Of a DNA stretch of 64,000 nt, positions 39,255-47,940 are shown in pieces. The DNA lies in assembly GCF_030144325.1 (NCBI RefSeq), contig NZ_CP126307.1, positions 1,798,001 to 1,862,000 of the forward strand. Direction: 5' to 3'. Positions within the stretch are counted from its first letter, which is position 1. Every line of letters starts with the position of its first letter. The notes below the pieces were generated by a model that had not been told where the DNA came from, did no database searches, and saw only the letters and a program-made list of their open reading frames with translations. The stretch comes from Bosea vestrisii. Lineage in GTDB: Bacteria > Pseudomonadota > Alphaproteobacteria > Rhizobiales > Beijerinckiaceae. Position numbers and translations under genes: made by a program.

Positions 39255-40691
39255 ATGACGGATTGGCCCGTATACGGCGAGATCAGCGGCCCGATCGTGA
39301 TGATCGGCTTCGGTTCGATCGGCCGCGGGACACTGCCGCTGATCGAGCGGCATCTCAAATTCGACAAGAGCCGGTTCGTGGTGATCGCACCCGATGACGA
39401 CAACCGCGCCCTTCTGGACGAGCGCGGCATCCGCTTCATCCAGGAAGCCGTGACGCTCGAGAACTACAAGACCATGCTGGAGCCGCTGCTGACCGCGGGC
39501 GGTGGCCAGGGCTTTTGCGTCAACCTGTCCTGCGACACCGGTTCGCGCGACATCATGGAGCTCTGCTCCGGCCTCGGCGCGCTCTATATCGACACGGTCA
39601 ACGAGCCTTGGCTCGGCTTCTATTTCGACGAGACGAAAGGCCCGGGCGAGCGCTCGAATTACGCGCTGCGCGAGATGACGCTCGCCGCCAAGCGCGCCCG
39701 TGCGCCGGGTTCGACGACGGCCGTCTCCTGCTGCGGCGCCAACCCCGGCATGGCCTCCTGGCTCGCCAAGAAGGCGCTGCTGAACATCGCCGCCGACATG
39801 CGCCTCAACGTGCCGCAGCCGACCACCCGCGAGGAATGGGCCGGGCTGATGAAGCAGGTCGGCGTCAAGGGCATCCATATCGCCGAGCGCGACACGCAGC
39901 GTTCGCGCAACCCCAAGCCGCCGGGCGTCTTCGTCAACACCTGGTCGGTCGAGGGCTTCATTTCCGAAGGTGTGCAGCCGGCCGAACTGGGCTGGGGCAC
40001 CCATGAGAAGTGGATGCCGGACAACGCCCGCACCCACGAGACCGGCTCGCAGGCAGCGATCTACCTGATGCAGGCCGGTGCCGAGACCAAGGTGCGCAGC
40101 TGGTGCCCGACTCCTGGCCCGCAATACGGCTTCCTGGTGACGCATAACGAGTCGATCTCGATCGCCGACTATTTCACTGTGCGCGACGACAGCGGCAAGG
40201 CGGTCTACCGGCCGACCTGCCACTACGCCTATCATCCGGCCAACGACGCCGTGCTCTCGCTGCACGAGATGTTCGGCAATGCCGGCCGCCCGCAGGAGGA
40301 GCACCATATCCTCGAAGAGAACGAGGTCATCGACGGCATCGACGAGCTCGGCGTGCTGCTCTACGGCCACGACAAGGGCGCCTACTGGTTCGGCTCACAG
40401 CTCTCGACCGACGAAGCGCGCACCCTGGCTCCCTACCAGACCGCGACCGGCCTCCAGGTCACCTCGGCCGTGCTCGCCGGCATGGTCTGGGCGCTGGAGA
40501 ACCCCACTGCCGGCATCGTCGAGGTCGAGGAGATGGATCTCGACCGCTGCCTGGCGATCCAGATGCCCTATCTCGGCCCGGTTGCCGGATACTACACCGA
40601 CTGGACACCGCTCGACGGCCGCCCGGGCCTGTTCCCGGAGGATATCGACACCTCCGACCCCTGGCAGTTCCGCAACATCCTGGTGCGCTGA
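39255..40691 (+). CDS. hss: homospermidine synthase
   Basis: A 478-aa NAD-dependent enzyme that joins two putrescine units (or putrescine and spermidine) to form sym-homospermidine, a main polyamine of many Rhizobiales. It has a GFGSIGRGTLPLIERH Rossmann loop at residues ~20-35, VSCCGANPGMASWLAKKA mid-protein, then HETGSQAAIYLMQAGAE. The start at 39255 follows AGGAG nine bases upstream. It works downstream of ornithine decarboxylase at 32995. A strong terminator follows at 40701. Confidence 0.95.
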   Translation: MTDWPVYGEISGPIVMIGFGSIGRGTLPLIERHLKFDKSRFVVIAPDDDNRALLDERGIRFIQEAVTLENYKTMLEPLLTAGGGQGFCVNLSCDTGSRDIMELCSGLGALYIDTVNEPWLGFYFDETKGPGERSNYALREMTLAAKRARAPGSTTAVSCCGANPGMASWLAKKALLNIAADMRLNVPQPTTREEWAGLMKQVGVKGIHIAERDTQRSRNPKPPGVFVNTWSVEGFISEGVQPAELGWGTHEKWMPDNARTHETGSQAAIYLMQAGAETKVRSWCPTPGPQYGFLVTHNESISIADYFTVRDDSGKAVYRPTCHYAYHPANDAVLSLHEMFGNAGRPQEEHHILEENEVIDGIDELGVLLYGHDKGAYWFGSQLSTDEARTLAPYQTATGLQVTSAVLAGMVWALENPTAGIVEVEEMDLDRCLAIQMPYLGPVAGYYTDWTPLDGRPGLFPEDIDTSDPWQFRNILVR

Positions 40692-40700
40692 CACCAAAGC

Positions 40701-40727
40701 AAAGGCCCGCCTCACGGCGGGCCTTTT
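40701..40727 (+). terminator. rho-independent terminator of hss
   Basis: AAAGGCCCGCC, a four-base loop, then GGCGGGCCTTTT: a GC-rich stem with an A-tract upstream and U-tract downstream, ten bases after the hss stop. Symmetry suggests it also serves the convergent gene at 40749. Confidence 0.85.
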
Positions 40728-40748
40728 CGTTTCAAACCGGCTGCCGGC

Positions 40749-41054
40749 TCAGAAGCGCGGCGTCGAGAAGCTGTTGGCGAATGGGTTGGCGCCCGAGCCG
40801 ATGCGCGACGGCAGCGTACCCTCGCCATAGAGCTCGCCCGACGCGGAATAGACCGGGCTAGTCACAATATTTTGGGTGGAATAGCGGTTCATGCTGCCGA
40901 CCGGCACGACATTGCCGGCGTCGAAATAGCTGCGCTTCTGCACGGTGACGCGCAGCGGGCGGCGCTGCTGCTGAGCCTCAGCCACGGATACGGCAAACGT
41001 GACGGCTGCGACGGACAAGGCCAGGCCGGCGGCAAGGCGGGAAAGCGAACGCAT
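40749..41054 (-). CDS. small exported protein of unknown function
   Basis: A 101-aa protein with a clear Sec signal peptide (SRLAAGLALSVAAVTFAVSVAEAQ) and a basic, Gly/Ser/Asn-rich mature part (KRSYFDAGNVVPVGSMNRY, ending NPFANSFSTPRF). The start at 41054 follows AGGAG. I recall similar short periplasmic proteins in Rhizobiales but no assigned function. It is convergent with hss. Confidence 0.7.
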   Translation of the reverse strand: MRSLSRLAAGLALSVAAVTFAVSVAEAQQQRRPLRVTVQKRSYFDAGNVVPVGSMNRYSTQNIVTSPVYSASGELYGEGTLPSRIGSGANPFANSFSTPRF

Positions 41055-41177
41055 GACGATCTCCTGAGGCGGTTGCCCCCGCCAAGGCTGTTGGCGGACC
41101 GGCTGTCGCTGACGATACAATTCCAGAGTTAATGCTTTTATTGCGCCTCGCCAGTGCGCCGCCGCAACACGAGGCCG

Positions 41178-42443
41178 TTACCGCGCCTGCGCATGCTTGC
41201 CGCTGGTCGACCGCAGGGCTGGCGCCTTGGCGTCGGCGTCGAGCCAGGAGCCCTTGCGCCCGGTCGCGGCCAGCCGCGGCACCGAACAGCCTTGGCGACG
41301 ATTGAGCTCTGTGCGGGCGAAGCTGGCGCGCAGCTCCGGATCGTCGCCGGCGCTCAGGAGATTGATCCGGTCGAGCAGGCAGATCAGTTGCGCCCGGTCG
41401 GCCGGCTTGGTTTCGCTGCCGCACCACCAGCCCGAAATGGAGAGATGAGCCGCCTCGTCGAGATGGCGAAAGGCGATGCAGGCCCGCCCCGCTGCGCCGT
41501 CGCTCAGGCTGGTATCCGCAGTCTCGACGGTACCGAATTTGGTCTCGATCGCTGTCGTTGCGCCGCTGCGCCCGACCGAAAGCCCGCGCGCCGCGCCTTC
41601 GCGCACCAGCGTGATCACGAAGGGTTGCGACAGACCGGAGAGCGCCTTTTGCACCTGCGCATCGCGATTGACCTGGAATTTGAGCGACAGGAAGGACTTG
41701 CCGTCCTCGAACGCACCGAAGGTCAGTACATCCTCGCGCCGCTGGCCGTCCTGGCTGCGCCGCGCCTCATAGGCGCTGCGTTTGTCGAGCTCCGGCGATT
41801 CCACACCGAAGAGCGCGATCGGCCGGCTGATCGCCACCCAACCTTCCTCGCCGGCGGCAAGTGGCAGTGCCTGTTGGCGAACGTCGCGTATCGCAGGTCC
41901 GGTCGAAAGTTCCGTTGGTCCTGGCAAGCCGGCGAGCGCCGGCTCCGACGAGCCAGACGAGAGCCCGGCGACGAGCATCGCGGTCAACCCGATCCCGGTG
42001 ACGGCGGCGAGCCCGCGCCAGATGAGGCCGCCTGTCAGGCCGATGGCTCCCGAGCGCAGGACACGCCGCATCGGCCGCATGATCCGTGTAATGCCGGTCT
42101 CGATCGCATCGGCAAGATCGACCAGTCGCGCCGCGAGATCGAAGCGTCCCGGCGCAGCGTTCGCCAGGACGTGCAGGCGCGGCTGAAGGCGCTGCCAGGT
42201 GGCGTTTATCCAGTCCCCGAACACAATAGACCCCGACCCGTTTTTGACCGCCTGCACCCCTGCACGCAGCCCTCGCCCACTCGCAGCAGAGCTTTCGCCG
42301 GGGCGAGTGAGCGGGTCGTTACCAGGCACCTTCCATCGTGAAACAGGGTCAATGGCGGGTAAGGAGGCAGGGTTAATGCTGCGGGGCGGCTCTGACGATT
42401 GACTTTTTACGGCGGCTTGTGTTTGGGATTGCGCGCCGGACAT
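41178..42443 (-). CDS. conserved hypothetical protein with one central membrane segment
   Basis: A 421-aa protein I cannot name. The N-terminal ~160 residues are soluble and helical, a single hydrophobic stretch lies near residues 135-165 (GLTGGLIWRGLAAVTGIGLTA), and the C-terminal ~250 residues look periplasmic. They carry several Cys residues (RACIAFRHLDE, GWWCGSETK, AQLICLLDRI, GCSVPRL) that could form disulfides. GGAGG precedes the ATG. It diverges from asd with about 230 bases between. Confidence 0.7.
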   Translation of the reverse strand: MSGAQSQTQAAVKSQSSEPPRSINPASLPAIDPVSRWKVPGNDPLTRPGESSAASGRGLRAGVQAVKNGSGSIVFGDWINATWQRLQPRLHVLANAAPGRFDLAARLVDLADAIETGITRIMRPMRRVLRSGAIGLTGGLIWRGLAAVTGIGLTAMLVAGLSSGSSEPALAGLPGPTELSTGPAIRDVRQQALPLAAGEEGWVAISRPIALFGVESPELDKRSAYEARRSQDGQRREDVLTFGAFEDGKSFLSLKFQVNRDAQVQKALSGLSQPFVITLVREGAARGLSVGRSGATTAIETKFGTVETADTSLSDGAAGRACIAFRHLDEAAHLSISGWWCGSETKPADRAQLICLLDRINLLSAGDDPELRASFARTELNRRQGCSVPRLAATGRKGSWLDADAKAPALRSTSGKHAQAR

Positions 42444-42671
42444 TCTCCTCCGGCTTCGCGATGATGTTCAGGTTGGCTCTGTGACGTTCCGTCTGACGAC
42501 GAAAACCACGACCAAAACGACGGCCGGGAAAACCCGGACGTCCCACTGACACGTCGCCTCGATTCCGGGTTCTCCCCCGGCCGGGGTTAACCGGCCGAAC
42601 CCGCAAACGAGACCAGCGGCGACGGCTCCCCGGGGAGGTTGAACCGGTTTCGCCAGAAGGAATTCTTAGAG

Positions 42672-43706
42672 ATGAGCTTCAAGGTCGCGATCGTCGGCGC
42701 CACGGGCAATGTGGGTCACGAGATGCTCGACATCCTCGCCGAGCGTGCTTTCCCCGTCAGCGAAGTGGTGGCGCTCGCCTCCTCGCGCTCGATCGGCACC
42801 GAGGTCTCCTTCGGCGACAGGACGCTGAAGGTGAAGGCGCTCGAGCATTACGACTTCTCCGACACCGATATCTGCCTGATGTCGGCCGGCGGCGCGGTCT
42901 CGAAGGAGTGGTCGCCGAAGATCGGCGCGCAGGGCTGCGTCGTGATCGACAACTCCTCGACCTGGCGCATGCATCCCGACGTGCCGCTGGTCGTGCCCGA
43001 GGTGAACGCCGCTGCTGCGGCCGGCTTCACCAAGATGAACATCATCGCCAACCCGAACTGCTCGACCGCCCAGCTCGTCGTCGCGCTGAAGCCGCTGCAT
43101 GACCGCTTCGGCGTCAAGCGCGTCGTCGTCTCGACCTATCAGTCGGTCTCCGGCGCCGGCAAGGAGGCGATGGACGAGCTCTTCAACCAGACGCGCTCGG
43201 TCTTCGCCGCCGGCGAGGTCGAGGTGAAGAAGTTCCCGAAGCGCATCTCTTTCAACGTCATCCCCCACATCGATGTCTTCATGGAGGACGGCTACACCAA
43301 GGAAGAGTGGAAGATGATGGCGGAGACGAAGAAGATCCTCGATCCGAAGATCAAGCTGACCGCCACCTGCGTGCGCGTGCCGGTCTTCATCGGCCACTCC
43401 GAGAGCGTCAACATCGAGTGCGAGAAGCCGGTCACCGTCGAGGAGGCGCGTGAGGTGCTGCGCACCGCTCCCGGCATCCTCGTCATCGACAAGCACGAGC
43501 CCGGCGGCTACATCACCCCGCATGAGGCGGCCGGCGAGGACGCGACCTATATCTCGCGCATCCGCGAGGACGCCACGGTCGAGAACGGCCTCGCCTTCTG
43601 GTGCGTCTCGGACAATCTGCGCAAGGGCGCGGCGCTCAACGCGGTCCAGATCGCCGAGGTTCTGATCAACCGCAAGCTGATCCAGCCGCGCAAGAAGGCC
43701 GCCTGA
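42672..43706 (+). CDS. asd: aspartate-semialdehyde dehydrogenase
   Basis: A 344-aa NADP enzyme of the lysine/threonine/methionine/diaminopimelate pathway. It has GATGNVGHEMLDIL at the N-terminus, SAGGAVSKEWSPK, the catalytic Cys in NPNCSTAQLVVALKPLH, and the substrate Arg/His segment CVRVPVFIGHSESVN. The start at 42672 (MSFKVAIVGATG) is preferred to one 11 codons upstream. A rho-independent terminator follows at 43737. Confidence 0.97.
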   Translation: MSFKVAIVGATGNVGHEMLDILAERAFPVSEVVALASSRSIGTEVSFGDRTLKVKALEHYDFSDTDICLMSAGGAVSKEWSPKIGAQGCVVIDNSSTWRMHPDVPLVVPEVNAAAAAGFTKMNIIANPNCSTAQLVVALKPLHDRFGVKRVVVSTYQSVSGAGKEAMDELFNQTRSVFAAGEVEVKKFPKRISFNVIPHIDVFMEDGYTKEEWKMMAETKKILDPKIKLTATCVRVPVFIGHSESVNIECEKPVTVEEAREVLRTAPGILVIDKHEPGGYITPHEAAGEDATYISRIREDATVENGLAFWCVSDNLRKGAALNAVQIAEVLINRKLIQPRKKAA

Positions 43707-43736
43707 ATTCGGACCGGGCAGTTCAAATAAAATTCC

Positions 43737-43762
43737 AAGGCGGGCACCATGCCCGCCTTTTT
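43737..43762 (+). terminator. rho-independent terminator of asd
   Basis: AAGGCGGGC, a five-base loop, then GCCCGCCTTTTT, 30 bases after the asd stop. An ATG in the loop (43749) is in frame with the downstream transporter but is unlikely to be its start. Confidence 0.85.
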
Positions 43763-43775
43763 CTTGCGCGGACGC

Positions 43776-44804
43776 ATGACGGCCGTACCGGATTTGCGCA
43801 AGGGTCCGCCGCGATCATCGGCTACGGTCGGCCTTTCATCGAGATTTGCCGAAACCTTGCCCGACACCTTGACGAGAGTGCCTCTGCCGGTCGATCCAGC
43901 CCCGGCCGAGCCGCCGCAGCGCCCCGCGCCGCGGCGCGACAACAGCCTGCGCGGCATCGGTCTGATGCTGATCGGCAGCGTCTTCCTGTCCGCTGCCGAC
44001 GTCGCCTCGAAATACCTCACGGCAACGACCCCTGCACTCCAGGTCGTCTGGCTGCGCTATGCTGCCTTCGCGCTGATCATGCTGGCGGTGGCCGCCCCTG
44101 GCGGCTTCGCGCAGTTGAAGCCAAAGCGCATGGGCATGCAGATCCTGCGCGGCGTCGCTGTCACGGTTTCCTCGATCCTGTTCGTCTCGTCACTGAAATA
44201 CCTGCCGATCGCCGATGCGACCGCGACGAGCTTCGTCTCGCCGCTCTTCGTCACCGCGCTGTCGATCCCGATCCTCGGCGAGAGGATCGGCTGGCGGCGC
44301 TGGACTGCGACAGCCGTCGGCCTGATCGGCGTACTGATCGTCGTCCGCCCGGGCGGCAGCGACTTCCAGCTCGCCTCGATCCTTCCCGTCCTTTCGGCGG
44401 TGACCTGGGCCTTTGCCCTGATCGTCACCCGGATGATGAGCGCGAGCGAGAACCCGGTCACCACCCTCGCTTGGTCGGCCGTTGTCGGCTGCCTTGTGCT
44501 GTCGGCGCTGCAGCCGCTGACCTGGCAGCCCCTGACGACCGAAGCGCTGCTGGTCGGCCTGTTCATCGGCGTATTCTCGACCGTCGGGCACTGGTTCGTG
44601 ATCCAGGCCTTCAGGCACGCCGACGCCTCGCTGCTGGCGCCATTCTCCTATGTGCAGTTGCTCTGGGCCTCGGCCTTCGGTTTCATTCTGTTTTCCGTGT
44701 TGCCCGACGCCTTCACCTGGTTCGGCTCGGCGATCATCATCGCGTCCGGGCTTTACACCGCCCATCGTGAGCGCATCCGGGCGCGCATGGTCACGGGACG
44801 ATAG
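43776..44804 (+). CDS. DMT superfamily (EamA) transporter
   Basis: About 342 aa with ten hydrophobic segments in two EamA repeats (IGLMLIGSVFLSAADVASKYL opens the first), preceded by a Pro/Arg-rich cytoplasmic head. The exact start is uncertain: ATG 43776 is used, while a GTG near 43878 would give a protein starting closer to the first membrane helix. It is similar in type to the transporter at 8077. The substrate is unknown. Confidence 0.85.
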   Translation: MTAVPDLRKGPPRSSATVGLSSRFAETLPDTLTRVPLPVDPAPAEPPQRPAPRRDNSLRGIGLMLIGSVFLSAADVASKYLTATTPALQVVWLRYAAFALIMLAVAAPGGFAQLKPKRMGMQILRGVAVTVSSILFVSSLKYLPIADATATSFVSPLFVTALSIPILGERIGWRRWTATAVGLIGVLIVVRPGGSDFQLASILPVLSAVTWAFALIVTRMMSASENPVTTLAWSAVVGCLVLSALQPLTWQPLTTEALLVGLFIGVFSTVGHWFVIQAFRHADASLLAPFSYVQLLWASAFGFILFSVLPDAFTWFGSAIIIASGLYTAHRERIRARMVTGR

Positions 44805-44875
44805 GCTGAAGCTGCATCCAGTTCGCGGGCAGCGCTCTATTCAGGACTCTGCCCGCACTCTAGCCTCGGTCCGCA

Positions 44876-45739
44876 ATGGCCTCTCTCATCGCCCTCGGCC
44901 GCCGCGCCTTCCTCACAGCCGGCTCGGCGCTATTGTCAGCCTGCTCGCCGCTCGGACTGCTCAATGCCCTCACGCCCGGTGATGCCGGCGGCCGCCTTGC
45001 GGCCAGCGACATCGCCTACGGCCCGGACGAACGCCACAAGATCGACGTCTACGTGCCTGTGCAAAGCACAGGCAACGCACCGGTCATGGTCTTCCTCTAT
45101 GGCGGCGGCTGGAACAATGGCGAGCGCGCCGATTATGCCTTCGTCGGCCGCGCCTTCGCCGCTCAAGGCTTCGTCACGGTCATCCCTGATTACCGGCAGG
45201 TGCCGCAAGTCCGCTTCCCTGCTTTCGTCGAAGACGGCGCCCTCGCCCTGCGCTGGGTCCGCGACCACATCGCAAGATATGGCGGAGATGCGACTGGGAT
45301 TGCGCTCAGTGGCCATTCGGCCGGTGCTTACAATGCGATGATGCTGGCGCTCGACCGCCGTTTCCTCGCCCGCGCTGGCCTGCCTTCCGGTTTCGTGCGC
45401 TGCATCGCCGGGCTTGCTGGCCCCTATGATTTCCTGCCGCTCGACGATCCACGCAGCATCGCCGCCTTCGGCGAGTTTCCGCGACCGCTCGACACCCAGC
45501 CGATCAGCTTTGCCAGCGCTCGCGCGCCACGCACCTTCCTCGCAACCGGCAACGAGGACGAGACTGTCAGGCCACGCAATAGCATTGCGCTCGCCGCAAA
45601 ACTTCGCGCTGCGGGAGTAGCGGTCGAACTGAAAACCTACCCCGGCATCGGCCACGCTGGGATCCTGCTCGCCTTGAACAACGGCTTCCGGGGCGGCGCA
45701 CCGGTTCTCGCCGATATCGTGCGCTTCACAAAGGCCTAG
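44876..45739 (+). CDS. alpha/beta hydrolase (carboxylesterase type), predicted lipoprotein
   Basis: A 287-aa enzyme. The N-terminus RRAFLTAGSALLSACSPLG looks like a signal with lipobox LSAC. The hydrolase domain has the oxyanion-hole motif FLYGGGWNNGE, the nucleophile elbow ALSGHSAGAYNAM, and the later Asp and His (GNEDETV, GIGHAG). It resembles the kynurenine formamidase/BD-FAE-like esterases. It converges on the TetR gene with a 4-base overlap. Confidence 0.85.
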   Translation: MASLIALGRRAFLTAGSALLSACSPLGLLNALTPGDAGGRLAASDIAYGPDERHKIDVYVPVQSTGNAPVMVFLYGGGWNNGERADYAFVGRAFAAQGFVTVIPDYRQVPQVRFPAFVEDGALALRWVRDHIARYGGDATGIALSGHSAGAYNAMMLALDRRFLARAGLPSGFVRCIAGLAGPYDFLPLDDPRSIAAFGEFPRPLDTQPISFASARAPRTFLATGNEDETVRPRNSIALAAKLRAAGVAVELKTYPGIGHAGILLALNNGFRGGAPVLADIVRFTKA

Positions 45740-46410
45740 GGCTTCTTGGGCGACGCTCCATAACGGGCCATGAACATCGTCACCGCCTCGCCGACGACGC
45801 CTGCGATCTCCTCCTCGCTCGGCGGCATACGCACGGCATTGAATAGACGCGGGCGCATCAGGGTCGACTGCGAGAGATCGACGAACTGCGCCGCCGCCAA
45901 TGCAGTGTCCTCGATCGCAAGCTCGCCCTGCGTCACGCGACGGGCGAGAAAGGCGGCCAGTTGCTGTGCGCCTTGCATCGGGCCACGCTCATAGAATTCA
46001 CGGCCGAGATCGGGCATGCGCTCGGCGACCCCAAGCACGATCCGGTGGGCGCTCAGCGCGAAGGCACCGGTCAGCAGGCGCACCAACCCGGCACCGAAAT
46101 TCGTCAACGCCAGATTGAGGTCGGGCTCCTCGGCGAGAGCTGCGTACATGCCCTGCTTCTGCTTCTCGCGCTCACGTTCGATAAGCGCGACGAAAAGGTG
46201 CTCCTTGTCCTCGAAATAGACGTAAATCGTGCCCTTGGAGACGTTTGCGGCTGCGGCGATGTCGTTCATGCTGGCCGCGTCGAAGCCGCGCGCCGCGAAC
46301 ACGGCATGTGCGCCTTCGAGGATCTGGTGACGCTTGTCGGGGTCGGCACCGGCAACGCGCCGGTTGCGGGAGATCGCCTTGACGTGTCGCGGCTCTAGCG
46401 TCGCGCTCAT
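45736..46410 (-). CDS. TetR family regulator of the adjacent EmrAB-type efflux pump
   Basis: A 224-aa repressor. The helix-turn-helix lies in FDAASMNDIAAAANVSKGTIYVYF (residues ~40-65), preceded by DKRHQILEGAHAVFAARG, and a TetR_C-like ligand domain follows. It diverges from emrA, and two matching palindromes lie in the spacer, so it probably represses both itself and the pump until a toxic ligand binds. Confidence 0.92.
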   Translation of the reverse strand: MSATLEPRHVKAISRNRRVAGADPDKRHQILEGAHAVFAARGFDAASMNDIAAAANVSKGTIYVYFEDKEHLFVALIEREREKQKQGMYAALAEEPDLNLALTNFGAGLVRLLTGAFALSAHRIVLGVAERMPDLGREFYERGPMQGAQQLAAFLARRVTQGELAIEDTALAAAQFVDLSQSTLMRPRLFNAVRMPPSEEEIAGVVGEAVTMFMARYGASPKKP

Positions 46411-46452
46411 TGTGTTCCATCCGTTTCGCGCATGTTCGCGCTTGCAAAAATA

Positions 46453-46472
46453 ATCGAACCGCTTGGTTCGAT
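46453..46472. promoter_or_regulatory. TetR operator 1 in the efflux-pump promoter
   Basis: ATCGAACC-GCTT-GGTTCGAT is a perfect 8+4+8 palindrome in the regulator/emrA spacer, on the regulator-proximal side. A second palindrome with the same half-sites is at 46516. Confidence 0.8.
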
Positions 46473-46515
46473 TTCCTCTTGATATGCACTGCGGACGGCG
46501 CTATTTCAACCGCAA

Positions 46516-46533
46516 TCGAACCAAGCGGTTCGA
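46516..46533. promoter_or_regulatory. TetR operator 2 in the efflux-pump promoter
   Basis: TCGAACC-AAGC-GGTTCGA is a 7+4+7 palindrome whose half-sites equal those of operator 1. Its left edge is 63 bases from that of operator 1, about six helical turns, and it lies 26 bases before the emrA start. Confidence 0.8.
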
Positions 46534-46559
46534 ATTGTGATTGTCAGGGCATTGTCACC

Positions 46560-47765
46560 ATGACTGTCGAATCCGCCATTGAAAAGCGCTCCGAGGACCG
46601 CCGCGACCGGCTGAAGCTGGTCGACCCGGTGCTCGAGCAGACCCCCGCGCCCGTCGAAGCCCGCAAGGCTGACGAGGAGCGCACCGCTGCCCCACAGGCA
46701 GGCGACAAACCGGCGCCCAAGAGCCGCAGCAGCAAGCGCATCGCCTTGATCCTCGTCGCCGGCACGGCGCTCGCCGCCGGCCTCTGGTTCGGCGTCGACT
46801 GGTGGCGCAATGGCCGCTTCATCATCTCGACCGACGATGCCTATGTCGGCGCCGAAATGGCGACGATCTCGGCCAAGCTGCCTGCCAACATCGCCACGAT
46901 CGCGGTCACGCAGAACCAGGAGGTCAAGGCCGGCCAGTCTCTGGTCGCGCTCGACGCCGGCGACCAGCGCATCGCGCTGGAAAGTGCGCAGGCCAAGAGC
47001 GCCACGGCGAAGGCCACCCTGTCTCGCATCGACGCGCAGATCGAGGCTGCCCGTGCCAGCCTGCTGCAGGCGCAGGCGCAGCAGACCTCGGCCGAGGCCG
47101 CTGTCACTCGCACCACCGCCGATTTCGACCGCGCCAGCAACCTCGCCGCCAAGTCCTATGGCTCGCAGGCGACGCTCGACGCCGCCACCGCCGCGCGCGA
47201 CCAGGCCGCCGCCTCGCTGGCCAGCGCCAAGGCCGGTGTGGTCCAGGCTACGGCCAATATCGAAGTGCTGAAGGCGCAGCGTGTCGAGGCCGCCCGCCAG
47301 ATCGACGAGCTCAAGGTCGCCGAGGACAAGGCCACGCGCGACCTCTCCTTCATGACGATCTCCGCGCCGATCGACGGCCTCGTCGCCAATACCAACATGC
47401 AGCTCGGCGACCTCGTCAGCGCCGGCAAGCGCCTGATGTCGATCGTCCCGCTCGACAAGGTCTATGTCGATGCCAACTTCAAGGAGACGCAGGTCGGCCC
47501 GCTGAAGATCGGCGACAAGGCGAAGGTCACCATCGACGCCCTGCCCGGCCAGAGCTTCGCGGGCACCGTCAGCGGCATCGCCGGCGGCACCGGCTCGGTC
47601 TTCACCTTGCTGCCACCCGACAACGCCACCGGCAACTTCACCAAGATCGTCCAGCGCGTGCCGGTCCGCATTGCGCTGTCGCCCGAGTCGGCGGCCAGGC
47701 ATGTGCTGCGTCCCGGCATGTCGGTCGTGGTTTCGATCGACCCGCGCCCGAGCGCAGGGAACTAA
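46560..47765 (+). CDS. emrA: HlyD/EmrA family efflux periplasmic adaptor
   Basis: A 401-aa membrane-fusion protein. It has a cytoplasmic head of ~60 residues, one membrane anchor (RIALILVAGTALAAGLWFGV), a DDAYVGAEMATISAKLPANI lipoyl-like segment, a long Ala/Gln-rich coiled-coil hairpin (residues ~120-240), and a second half-lipoyl/beta-barrel part with APIDGLVANTNMQLGDLVSAG. It links the inner-membrane pump EmrB to the outer-membrane channel. The start at 46560 (MTVESAIEK) is used; an earlier in-frame ATG overlaps the operators. Confidence 0.93.
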   Translation: MTVESAIEKRSEDRRDRLKLVDPVLEQTPAPVEARKADEERTAAPQAGDKPAPKSRSSKRIALILVAGTALAAGLWFGVDWWRNGRFIISTDDAYVGAEMATISAKLPANIATIAVTQNQEVKAGQSLVALDAGDQRIALESAQAKSATAKATLSRIDAQIEAARASLLQAQAQQTSAEAAVTRTTADFDRASNLAAKSYGSQATLDAATAARDQAAASLASAKAGVVQATANIEVLKAQRVEAARQIDELKVAEDKATRDLSFMTISAPIDGLVANTNMQLGDLVSAGKRLMSIVPLDKVYVDANFKETQVGPLKIGDKAKVTIDALPGQSFAGTVSGIAGGTGSVFTLLPPDNATGNFTKIVQRVPVRIALSPESAARHVLRPGMSVVVSIDPRPSAGN

Positions 47766-47770
47766 GACAC

Positions 47771-47890
47771 CCGGGCCCCCGACCCGAGGAGCCATTTCCG
47801 ACCGGGAAATGGCGATGCGCAGCGGCTCATTCGCCCCTTCTGAGCCAAACCGCAGCGCGCCTCACGGCGCTCCTCGGGCCGGGGGCCCGG
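47771..47890. repeat. long inverted repeat in the emrA-emrB spacer
   Basis: A 22-base arm at 47771-47792 (begins CCGGGCCCCCG) pairs with 47869-47890 (ends CGGGGGCCCGG) with one mismatch, enclosing 76 bases that contain a smaller hairpin CATTTCC/GGAAATG. Just downstream AAGCTGAAGCCCG occurs twice in tandem. It could fold as a large stem-loop in the emrAB transcript or be a small mobile-repeat (MITE/REPIN-like) insertion. Confidence 0.65.
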
Positions 47891-47940
47891 TTCAAACCCC
47901 AAGCTGAAGCCCGAAGCTGAAGCCCGCTCAGGAGGCCGGC

